From positions 1 through 23,592 of the forward strand of contig JBFWRS010000048.1 of the NCBI GenBank assembly GCA_050248795.1: a stretch of 23,592 nt of DNA, read 5' to 3'. The position numbers were made by a program, and so were the translations under genes. Source of the stretch: CAZTDU01 sp050248795 (lineage in GTDB: Bacteria > Pseudomonadota > Gammaproteobacteria > Burkholderiales > SG8-39). This document shows, in pieces, positions 1 through 6,461 of this stretch (positions within the stretch are counted from its first letter, which is position 1; each line of letters starts with the position of its first letter). Under the pieces are notes generated by a model. The model worked only from the letters and a program-made list of their open reading frames with translations, was not told the origin of the DNA and did no database searches.

Positions 1-479
1 TCGATGCGCCTGCCGTTGTGCGCGTAGTGGTGCCAGTACAGCAGCATGGAGCCGAAGCAGGCCATCAGCCGGTCGGCGATGTTGCGCGCGCCTTCGACCG
101 GATGCGCCTCGGCCTCGGGTTCCAGGGTGCCCAGCACCGAGCAGCCGGTGCGCAGGACGTCCATCGGGTGCGCAGTCTTCGGCAGTTGCTCGAGCACGGC
201 CTTCAACGGCCCGGGTAGGCCTCTCAGGCCGCGCAGCTTCTTCTTGTATGCCGCCAGCTCGGCCGCGGTGGGCAGCTTCTCGTGCACCAGCAGGTAGGCG
301 ATTTCCTCGAACTCGGCCTGGTCGGCAAAATCGAGGATGTCGTAGCCGCGGTAATGCAGGTCGTTGCCGGTGCGGCCGACCGTGCACAGCGCGGTGTTGC
401 CTGCGGCCACGCCGGACAGCGCGACGGATTTCTTCGGCCTGGGTGCGGCGGGGTTCTGTGCTTCGGTGGCCTGGCTCAT
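1..479 (-). CDS. prpC: 2-methylcitrate synthase, N-terminal part (cut by window edge)
   Basis: Condenses propionyl-CoA with oxaloacetate to 2-methylcitrate, the first committed step of the methylcitrate cycle for propionate breakdown in the cytoplasm. About 159 codons are visible, beginning MSQATEAQNP; the rest lies beyond base 1. The visible part has the citrate-synthase fold signature GNTALCTVGRTGNDLHYRGYD early on and then AHPMDVLRTGCSVLG, where the MDVLRTG wording is typical of PrpC rather than the housekeeping citrate synthase. The full type II citrate synthase at 5100-6389 has a clearly different N-terminal region, which also argues that this is a separate enzyme. It starts 19 bases after the mdh stop on the same strand, so the two are probably co-transcribed. 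No strong Shine-Dalgarno sequence is visible. Assignment as PrpC rather than another citrate synthase paralogue is from motif recall. Confidence 0.9.
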   Translation of the reverse strand, partial: MSQATEAQNPAAPRPKKSVALSGVAAGNTALCTVGRTGNDLHYRGYDILDFADQAEFEEIAYLLVHEKLPTAAELAAYKKKLRGLRGLPGPLKAVLEQLPKTAHPMDVLRTGCSVLGTLEPEAEAHPVEGARNIADRLMACFGSMLLYWHHYAHNGRRI

Positions 480-498
480 CGTTCGTCGTTCCGGTGGG

Positions 499-1491
499 TC
501 AGCCCAGAAGGTGCTTCACGCCGTCACGCTCCTCGTGCAGTTCCTTGAGCGTCGCGCTTATCCTGCCGCGGCTGAAGTCCGATATGTCGATGCCCTTGAC
601 GATCTCGTAGCTGCCGTCCTTGCAGGTAACCGGGTAGCCGAAGATGACGCCCTCGGGAATGCCGTAGCTGCCGTCGGATGGAATCCCCATCGTCACCCAA
701 TCGCCGGGCCTGGAGCCGAGCGTCCAGTCGCGGATGTGGTCGATGGCCGCGTTCGCCGCGCTCGCCGCGGACGACAGCCCGCGCGCATCGATGATCGCGG
801 CGCCGCGCTTCTGCACCGTGGGAATGAACTGCGTCTCGAGCCAGGCCTGGTCGTTGATCATCGGCCAGGCTTTCTTGCCTTCGCATTCGGCCTGGAACAG
901 GTCGGGATACTGCGTGGCGGAATGGTTGCCCCAGACGACGACCTTGCCGATGGACGTGACGGGCTTGCCGAGCTTCTGCGCGAGCTGCGAACTCGCCCGG
1001 TTGTGGTCTAGCCGCATCATGCCGGTGAACTGCCGCGGATCGAGGCTGGGCGCATTCTTCATCGCGATCAGGCAGTTCGTATTGGCCGGATTGCCGACCA
1101 CCAGCACCTTGACGTTCCGCTTGGCGACCTTGTCCAGCGCCTTGCCCTGCGGCCCGAAGATCTTGCCGTTGGCTTCGAGCAGGTCCTTGCGCTCCATGCC
1201 CGGGCCGCGCGGGCGCGCACCGACGAGCAGCGCCACTTCTGCATCCTTGAACGCGACCATCGGGTCGGACGCGGGCACCATGCCGTGAAGCAGGGGAAAG
1301 GCGCAGTCGTCGAGTTCCATCATCACGCCTTTGAGCGCCTTCTGCGCCTTGTCGTCCGGTATTTCCAGCAGTTGCAGGATGACCGGCTGGTCCTTGCCGA
1401 GCATCTCGCCGCTGGCGATGCGAAACAACAGGCTGTATCCGATCTGGCCTGCTGCGCCGGTGACGGCGACGCGGACGGGGGCTTTTGTCAT
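499..1491 (-). CDS. mdh: malate dehydrogenase (NAD-dependent)
   Basis: Oxidises malate to oxaloacetate with NAD+, the last TCA step; the product feeds both citrate synthase (gltA) and PrpC, genes on either side. The 330-residue protein has the usual length for the proteobacterial dimeric, lactate-dehydrogenase-like MDH family. Visible features are the nucleotide-binding turn GAAGQIGY (residues 13-20), the mobile substrate loop GARPRGPGMERKD (91-103), and the catalytic pair in RLDHNR (Asp162) and GNHS (His190). The start MTKAPVRVAVTGAAG is chosen because family members begin just before the first beta strand and a GGAG lies upstream. The open frame continues 115 codons further upstream, but that part is antisense to sdhC. 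It is divergent from sdhC across an 81-base gap. Confidence 0.97.
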   Translation of the reverse strand: MTKAPVRVAVTGAAGQIGYSLLFRIASGEMLGKDQPVILQLLEIPDDKAQKALKGVMMELDDCAFPLLHGMVPASDPMVAFKDAEVALLVGARPRGPGMERKDLLEANGKIFGPQGKALDKVAKRNVKVLVVGNPANTNCLIAMKNAPSLDPRQFTGMMRLDHNRASSQLAQKLGKPVTSIGKVVVWGNHSATQYPDLFQAECEGKKAWPMINDQAWLETQFIPTVQKRGAAIIDARGLSSAASAANAAIDHIRDWTLGSRPGDWVTMGIPSDGSYGIPEGVIFGYPVTCKDGSYEIVKGIDISDFSRGRISATLKELHEERDGVKHLLG

Positions 1492-1537
1492 GTACGGCTC
1501 CGAGAGGAATGCACCGGGAATGTGCGACTGGTCGACG

Positions 1538-1565
1538 ATTCTACCGCAGCGGCGCCGGGATATAA
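1538..1565 (-). promoter_or_regulatory. candidate mdh-prpC promoter
   Basis: On the minus strand TAGAAT (bases 1543 to 1538) matches the sigma-70 -10 consensus at five of six positions. A weak -35 candidate, TTATAT (1565 to 1560), lies 16 bases upstream. Transcription would begin near 1531, giving a leader of about 40 bases that carries a GGAG before mdh. The -35 element overlaps the -10 candidate of sdhC on the other strand. The assignment is by eye and the -35 match is poor. Confidence 0.35.
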
Positions 1566-1566
1566 T
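1539..1566 (+). promoter_or_regulatory. candidate sdhC promoter with perfect -10 box
   Basis: A perfect TATAAT is at 1561-1566. The region 16-17 bases upstream (near 1539-1544, TTCTAC) is a poor -35 match. With a -10 box here, transcription should start at about 1572-1574, which is the sdhC ATG at 1573. Either sdhC mRNA is leaderless or the main promoter lies elsewhere, for instance inside mdh. No Shine-Dalgarno sequence precedes the ATG at normal distance, which suits the leaderless reading. Confidence 0.45.
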
Positions 1567-1572
1567 CGTTGC

Positions 1573-1971
1573 ATGTCGAGCGCGGCGCCAAGAAAACCCA
1601 GGCCGAAGTACCTGAACATCGTCGAACTCGGATTCGCCCAGCCGGTGCCCGCGGTGCTCTCGATCCTGCACCGGGTGAGCGGCGCGCTGCTGTTCTTCCC
1701 GGGCGTGCTGTGGCTGCTGTTCCTGCTCGACCGCAGCCTGACCTCGCCCGAGGGATTCGCTTCCGTCGCGCAGTACCTGTCGATGTGGCCGGTGAAGCTG
1801 GCGCTGCTCGGCATGCTGTGGCTGTTCTGCCATCACTTCTTCGCCGGCATCCGCTACCTGTTCCTCGATCTCGACAAGGGCGTGGACAAGCCGACCGCAC
1901 GCATGACGAGCTGGGCGGTGTTCGCCGCCGGCGCGCTGGCGACGCTGTGGCTGGGAGCCAAGCTGTGGTGA
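1573..1971 (+). CDS. sdhC: succinate dehydrogenase cytochrome b556 subunit
   Basis: One of the two membrane anchors of succinate dehydrogenase (complex II); it helps bind heme b and ubiquinone in the inner membrane. The 132-residue protein has three hydrophobic segments (about residues 38-53, 71-92 and 107-130). The quinone-site signature SILHRVSG is present, so Ser30 and Arg34 correspond to E. coli Ser27 and Arg31. His88 in CHHFFAGIRY aligns with the E. coli heme ligand His84. The next conserved position reads GIRY where E. coli has GIRH. The start is the only ATG ahead of the PKYLNI segment. It overlaps sdhD by three bases and leads the long plus-strand operon. A GntR-type regulator gene, often found here in Burkholderiales, is absent. 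Confidence 0.95.
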   Translation: MSSAAPRKPRPKYLNIVELGFAQPVPAVLSILHRVSGALLFFPGVLWLLFLLDRSLTSPEGFASVAQYLSMWPVKLALLGMLWLFCHHFFAGIRYLFLDLDKGVDKPTARMTSWAVFAAGALATLWLGAKLW

Positions 1972-2309
1972 ACCGCGTCGTCGTCGGCGCGCACTACGGC
2001 CTCACCGACTGGATCGCGCAGCGCATCACCGCGGTGATCATGGCGATCTACGTCGTCATCCTGCTGGTGGTGCTGTTGACCGGCTATCCGCTGAGCTACC
2101 CGGTGTGGCGCGAACTTTTCGCCTCGGGCTGGATGCGGGTCGCCACGCTGCTGTTCGGCGCGAGCCTGGGCTGGCACATGTGGGTCGGCGTGCGCGACAT
2201 CCTGATGGACTACGTGCAGCCGGTGGCATGGCGCCTGACGCTGCAGGTGCTGGTGCTGCTGATGATCGCGGGTTACCTGGGCTGGCTGGTCCAGATCCTC
2301 TGGAGATGA
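1968..2309 (+). CDS. sdhD: succinate dehydrogenase hydrophobic membrane anchor subunit
   Basis: Second membrane anchor of complex II, sharing heme b and the ubiquinone site with SdhC. The 113-residue protein starts with GTG, which overlaps the sdhC stop as GTGA; no ATG lies near enough to include the conserved N-terminal stretch GAHYGLTDWIAQR. Three hydrophobic segments follow. The second ends in GWHMWVG, whose His is the expected heme ligand (E. coli His71), and the following DYVQP carries the tyrosine that lines the quinone site in the E. coli enzyme. The end overlaps sdhA by four bases (ATGA), so translation of sdhC, sdhD and sdhA is probably coupled. Confidence 0.95.
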   Translation: MNRVVVGAHYGLTDWIAQRITAVIMAIYVVILLVVLLTGYPLSYPVWRELFASGWMRVATLLFGASLGWHMWVGVRDILMDYVQPVAWRLTLQVLVLLMIAGYLGWLVQILWR

Positions 2310-4081
2310 GCGTGTCGCTGACGGTAAGGAAGTTCGACGCCATCGTGGTCGGCGCGGGCGGCTCGGGAATGCGCGCCGCGCTGGAACTTGCGCGCGCGAA
2401 CCTCAAGGTGGCGGTGCTGACCAAGGTGTTCCCGACGCGCTCGCACACGGTGGCGGCGCAGGGCGGCATCGCCGCGCCGCTCGCGAATTCGGGCGAGGAC
2501 CACTGGCACTGGCACATGTACGACACGGTCAAGGGATCCGATTACCTCGGTGACCAGGACGCGATCGAGTACATGTGCCGGCGCGCCAACGAGGTGGTGA
2601 TCGAGCTCGAACACATGGGCATGCCCTTCGACCGCGTCGAGAGCGGCAAGATCTACCAGCGTCCCTTCGGCGGCCATACGCAGAACTACGGCAGCCCGAA
2701 GATGGCGTTGCGCTCGTGCGCCGCGGCCGACCGCACCGGGCACGCGATGCTGCACACGCTGTACCAGCAGAATGTGCGTTCGCACACGCAGTTCTTCGTC
2801 GAATGGATGGCGCTCGACCTGATACGCGACGCAAGCGGCGCGGTGCTCGGCGTCACCGCGCTGGAGATGGAGACGGGCGAGGTGTGCATCTTCCAGGCGA
2901 AGGCCACGCTGTTCGCCACCGGCGGCGCCGGGCGCATCTACTGGGCGACGACGAACGCATTCATCAACACCGGCGACGGCCTCGGCGCGGCCGCGCGGGC
3001 CGGGATCCCGCTCGAGGACATGGAGTTCTGGCAGTTCCACCCCACCGGCGTGGCAGGCGCAGGCGTGCTGATCACCGAGGGCGTGCGAGGCGAGGGCGGA
3101 TACCTGCTGAACAAGAACGGCGAGCGCTTCATGGAGCGCTACGCGCCGAATGCCAAGGACCTCGCGAGCCGCGACGTGGTGTCGCGCGCGATGACCACCG
3201 AGATCAAGGAAGGGCGCGGCTGCGGCCCGGATGCGGACCACGTACTGCTCAAGCTCGACCACCTCGGGCCGGAGCAGATAAACGCCAAGCTGCCCGGTAT
3301 CCGCGAGATCGCGATCAAGTTCGCGAACTGCGACCCGATCCGCGACCCGATCCCGGTGGTGCCCACGGTGCATTACCAGATGGGCGGAATCCCGGCGCAC
3401 TATTCCGGGCAGGTGGTGGCGCCGAAGGACGGCGATCCGAACGCCCCGGTGCCGGGCTTCTATGCCGCCGGTGAGTGCGCGTGCGTGTCGGTGCACGGCG
3501 CGAACCGGCTCGGCACGAACTCGCTGCTCGACCTGGTGGTGTTCGGCAAGGCCTCCGGCGAGCAGATGACCAGGGACATCAGGGCCATGCCCGAGGCTTT
3601 TCCGGACCTGCCGGCCGATGCGGGCGACCAGACGCGCGCGCGCCTGGCGCGGCTGGACGCGGCCGCGTCCGGCGAGCGCGTGGCGGACGTGTCCAGCGAC
3701 CTGCGCAGGGTGATGCAGGCGCATTGCGGCGTGTTCCGTTTTCCGGAGATGCTGGTCGAGGGCGTGGCGAAGATGCGGGAGGTCGCCGCGCGCGCCTCGC
3801 GCACGTTCATCGCCGACAAGTCCAGGGTGTTCAACACCGCGCGCATCGAGGCGCTCGAACTGGACAACCTGGTCGAGACCGCGATGGCGACCATCGTGTC
3901 GGCCGAGGCGCGCAAGGAGTCACGCGGCGCGCAGGCGCGGGCGGACTTCCCCGGTCGCGACGACAAGAACTGGATGAAACACACGCTCTGGTACAAGGAA
4001 GGCGATCGCCTGGAGTACAAGCCGGTGACGCTGAAGCCGCTGTCCGTCGAGTCGTTCGAGCCCAAGGTGCGGACGTACTGA
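2306..4081 (+). CDS. sdhA: succinate dehydrogenase flavoprotein subunit
   Basis: Catalytic subunit of complex II: oxidises succinate to fumarate at a covalently bound FAD on the cytoplasmic side of the membrane. The 591-residue length is normal. Visible features are the FAD dinucleotide fold GAGGSGMRAAL (residues 16-26) and SHTVAAQGG, in which His47 aligns with the E. coli histidine that binds FAD covalently. Also present are the substrate-site segments QFHPTG (243-248), SRDVVSRA with the presumed catalytic arginine (about 289), HYQMGG (356-361) and RLGTNSLLDL (401-410). The ATG overlaps the sdhD stop as ATGA; the codon and the MSVSLTVRKFDAIVVG beginning fit the family. SdhE, encoded three genes on, should install the flavin. 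Confidence 0.98.
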   Translation: MSVSLTVRKFDAIVVGAGGSGMRAALELARANLKVAVLTKVFPTRSHTVAAQGGIAAPLANSGEDHWHWHMYDTVKGSDYLGDQDAIEYMCRRANEVVIELEHMGMPFDRVESGKIYQRPFGGHTQNYGSPKMALRSCAAADRTGHAMLHTLYQQNVRSHTQFFVEWMALDLIRDASGAVLGVTALEMETGEVCIFQAKATLFATGGAGRIYWATTNAFINTGDGLGAAARAGIPLEDMEFWQFHPTGVAGAGVLITEGVRGEGGYLLNKNGERFMERYAPNAKDLASRDVVSRAMTTEIKEGRGCGPDADHVLLKLDHLGPEQINAKLPGIREIAIKFANCDPIRDPIPVVPTVHYQMGGIPAHYSGQVVAPKDGDPNAPVPGFYAAGECACVSVHGANRLGTNSLLDLVVFGKASGEQMTRDIRAMPEAFPDLPADAGDQTRARLARLDAAASGERVADVSSDLRRVMQAHCGVFRFPEMLVEGVAKMREVAARASRTFIADKSRVFNTARIEALELDNLVETAMATIVSAEARKESRGAQARADFPGRDDKNWMKHTLWYKEGDRLEYKPVTLKPLSVESFEPKVRTY

Positions 4082-4126
4082 CACCCGAGCACGAGCGAGG
4101 AACATACAGAGTGCGAGCCCGATAAC

Positions 4127-4822
4127 ATGCAGATCTCCGTTTACCGCTACGACCCGGACAAGGACGAGCGTCCGTACATGAAGGATTACGAGGTCAAGCT
4201 CGAGCACTCGGACCGCATGCTGCTCGATGCCCTGGTGAAGCTGAAGGCGCAGGACGACTCGCTGTCGTTCAGGCGTTCCTGCCGCGAAGGGATCTGCGGC
4301 TCGGACGCGATGAACATCAACGGCAAGAACGGCCTTGCGTGCATCACCAAGGTGGCCGAGTTGCCGGACAAGGTGACGCTGCGCCCGCTGCCCGGCCTGC
4401 CGGTGATCCGCGACCTGATCGTCGACATGACGCAGTTCTTCAAGCAGTACCACTCGATCTCCCCCTACGTGATCAACCACGACGCACCGCCCGAGCGCGA
4501 GCGGCTGCAGTCGCCGGTGGAGCGCGAGGAGCTGAACGGTCTGTACGAGTGCATCCTGTGTGCCTGCTGCTCGACCGCGTGCCCCTCGTTCTGGTGGAAC
4601 CCGGACAAGTTCGTCGGGCCGGCGGGGCTGCTGCAGGCCTACCGCTTCCTCGCCGACAGCCGCGACCAGGCGACCAGCGAGCGGCTGGACAACCTCGAGG
4701 ATCCGTACCGCCTGTTCCGCTGCCACAGCATCATGAACTGCGTGGACGTTTGCCCCAAGGGCCTCAATCCGACTCGCGCAATCGGCAAGATCAAGGAGAT
4801 GATGGTCAAGCGGGCCGTCTAG
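4127..4822 (+). CDS. sdhB: succinate dehydrogenase iron-sulfur subunit
   Basis: Carries electrons from the SdhA flavin to ubiquinone through three iron-sulfur clusters. The 231-residue protein has the plant-type ferredoxin motif SCREGICGSD with Cys52, Cys57, Asp60 and later Cys72; the aspartate in place of one cysteine is also found in E. coli SdhB. The C-terminal domain has CILCACCSTACP (Cys142, 145, 148, 152) and CHSIMNCVDVCPKG (Cys199, 205, 209), the ligands for the 4Fe-4S and 3Fe-4S clusters. The 45-base gap after sdhA has no obvious promoter or terminator and only a weak ribosome-binding site. The TAG stop overlaps the GTG of sdhE by one base. Confidence 0.98.
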   Translation: MQISVYRYDPDKDERPYMKDYEVKLEHSDRMLLDALVKLKAQDDSLSFRRSCREGICGSDAMNINGKNGLACITKVAELPDKVTLRPLPGLPVIRDLIVDMTQFFKQYHSISPYVINHDAPPERERLQSPVEREELNGLYECILCACCSTACPSFWWNPDKFVGPAGLLQAYRFLADSRDQATSERLDNLEDPYRLFRCHSIMNCVDVCPKGLNPTRAIGKIKEMMVKRAV

Positions 4823-5061
4823 TGGAACGCGCGGCGCTGAACCGGCTCAGGTGGCGCTGCAGGCGCGGATTGCTCGAACTGGACATCGTGCTGGAAAGGT
4901 TCCTCGGGCGCCATGGCGCCGACCTGGAGCCGGACGACCTGGCGGCGCTCGCCGAACTGCTGGCGTTCGAGGACAATGAGCTCTGGGACGTGGTCAGCGG
5001 GCGCAGCGAGCGTTACGATCCGAAGTGCAGCAGCATCGTGGCGCGCCTGCGCGCCTGTTGA
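4822..5061 (+). CDS. sdhE: SdhE family FAD assembly factor
   Basis: SdhE proteins (DUF339, formerly YgfY) promote covalent attachment of FAD to SdhA. This 79-residue protein has the family hallmark RRGLLELD (RGxxE), followed by ELDIVLERFL and the conserved ELLAFEDNELWDVVSG stretch. The GTG start at 4822 shares its first base with the sdhB stop; there is no nearer ATG that keeps the RGxxE motif. The position directly after sdhB and before gltA is the standard betaproteobacterial arrangement and agrees with a role in maturing the upstream complex. Confidence 0.93.
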   Translation: MERAALNRLRWRCRRGLLELDIVLERFLGRHGADLEPDDLAALAELLAFEDNELWDVVSGRSERYDPKCSSIVARLRAC

Positions 5062-5099
5062 AGTGGCGCCCCCGTGCGCTTTCAAACGAGGGAAACACC

Positions 5100-6389
5100 A
5101 TGAACAAGAAGGCGAAGCTCACCACCCCCGACGGCAAGAACTACGAGTTCGACGTGATGCCTGGAACGATCGGCCCGGACGTCATCGACATCCGGACGCT
5201 GTACGGCAAGTCCGGCATGTTCACGTACGACCCCGGGTTCCTGTCCACCGCGAGCTGCAGTTCGACGATCACCTACATCGACGGCGACGAGGGTGTGCTG
5301 CTGTACCGCGGCTACCCGATCGAGCAGCTGGCGCAGCATTGCGACTTCCTCGAAGTCTGCTACCTGCTGCTCAATGGCGAGCTGCCGAACGCCGAGCAGA
5401 AGGCGAAGTTCGACTACACCGTGATCCACCACTCGATGGTCCACGACCAGCTGAACCGCTTCTTCATGGGCTTCCGGCGCGGCACGCATCCGATGGCGGT
5501 GATGGTCGGCGTGGTCGGCGCGCTGTCGGCCTTCTACCACGACTCGCTCGACATCAACGACGCCGAGCACCGCAACATCGCGGCGTTCCGGCTGATCGCC
5601 AAGCTGCCGACGATCACGGCGATGGCCTACAAGTACACCATCGGCCAGCCGTTCATGTACCCGAAGAACGAGCTCAGCTACTCGGCCAATTTCATGCGCA
5701 TGATGTTTGCCGTCCCGGCCGAGGAATACGAGCCGAACGACGTGCTGGTGCGCGCGCTGGACCGCATATTCATCCTGCACGCAGACCATGAGCAGAATGC
5801 CTCGACCTCGACGGTGCGACTGTCGGGATCTTCCGGCGCCAACCCGTTCGCCTGCATCGCGGCGGGGATCGCCTGCCTGTGGGGACCCGCGCACGGCGGC
5901 GCTAACGAGGCCTGCCTGCAGATGCTCGAGGAGATCGGCGACGTGTCCAGGATCGGCGAGTTCATCGCCAAGGTGAAGGACAAGAACTCCGGCGTGCGGC
6001 TGATGGGGTTCGGCCACCGCGTGTACAAGAATCACGATCCGCGCGCCAAGCTGATGCGCGAGACCTGCCACGAGGTGCTTAACGAGCTTGGGCTGCACAA
6101 CGACCGCCTGTTCAAGCTTGCCATCGCGCTGGAGAAGATCGCGCTCGAGGACGACTACTTCGTGCAGCGTAAGCTGTATCCCAACGTCGATTTCTATTCC
6201 GGCATCGTGCAGCGCGCGATGGGCATCCCGGTGTCGATGTTCACGTGCATCTTCGCGCTCGCGCGGACGGTGGGCTGGATCGCGCAGTGGCAGGAGATGA
6301 TTTCCGACCCCGAGTACAAGATCGGCCGCCCGCGCCAGCTGTACAAGGGTGCGGCACGCCGGGACGTGACGCCGATCACCGCCCGGTAG
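5100..6389 (+). CDS. gltA: citrate synthase (type II, GltA)
   Basis: Joins acetyl-CoA and oxaloacetate to citrate at the entry to the TCA cycle. The 429-residue protein has the N-terminal domain typical of the hexameric, NADH-sensitive type II enzymes of Gram-negative bacteria (TTPDGKNYEFDVMPGTIG). The catalytic triad is visible: His265 in WGPAHGGAN, His306 in GFGHRVYKN and Asp364 in YPNVDFYSG. HADHEQNAS lies at 227-235. A GAGGGA ribosome-binding site precedes the ATG. It follows sdhE by 38 bases, and a 72-base gap separates it from odhA. It differs clearly from the prpC product at the window start. Confidence 0.98.
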   Translation: MNKKAKLTTPDGKNYEFDVMPGTIGPDVIDIRTLYGKSGMFTYDPGFLSTASCSSTITYIDGDEGVLLYRGYPIEQLAQHCDFLEVCYLLLNGELPNAEQKAKFDYTVIHHSMVHDQLNRFFMGFRRGTHPMAVMVGVVGALSAFYHDSLDINDAEHRNIAAFRLIAKLPTITAMAYKYTIGQPFMYPKNELSYSANFMRMMFAVPAEEYEPNDVLVRALDRIFILHADHEQNASTSTVRLSGSSGANPFACIAAGIACLWGPAHGGANEACLQMLEEIGDVSRIGEFIAKVKDKNSGVRLMGFGHRVYKNHDPRAKLMRETCHEVLNELGLHNDRLFKLAIALEKIALEDDYFVQRKLYPNVDFYSGIVQRAMGIPVSMFTCIFALARTVGWIAQWQEMISDPEYKIGRPRQLYKGAARRDVTPITAR

Positions 6390-6461
6390 CGAGAGGGCTC
6401 TGGCGACCCTCCCGCGCTTTTCCCGCCCGATGACGAAGCACATGCCACAAGGAGCACGGCC

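Noticed and set aside
1492..1836. Upstream extension of mdh by 115 codons
   Set aside because: The extension is antisense to sdhC, has no family similarity, and the conserved MDH start with its GGAG lies at 1491.
6393..6411. Possible hairpin (GAGGG/CCCTC) between gltA and odhA
   Set aside because: Only five pairs with a nine-base loop and no adjoining T run; too weak to call a terminator.
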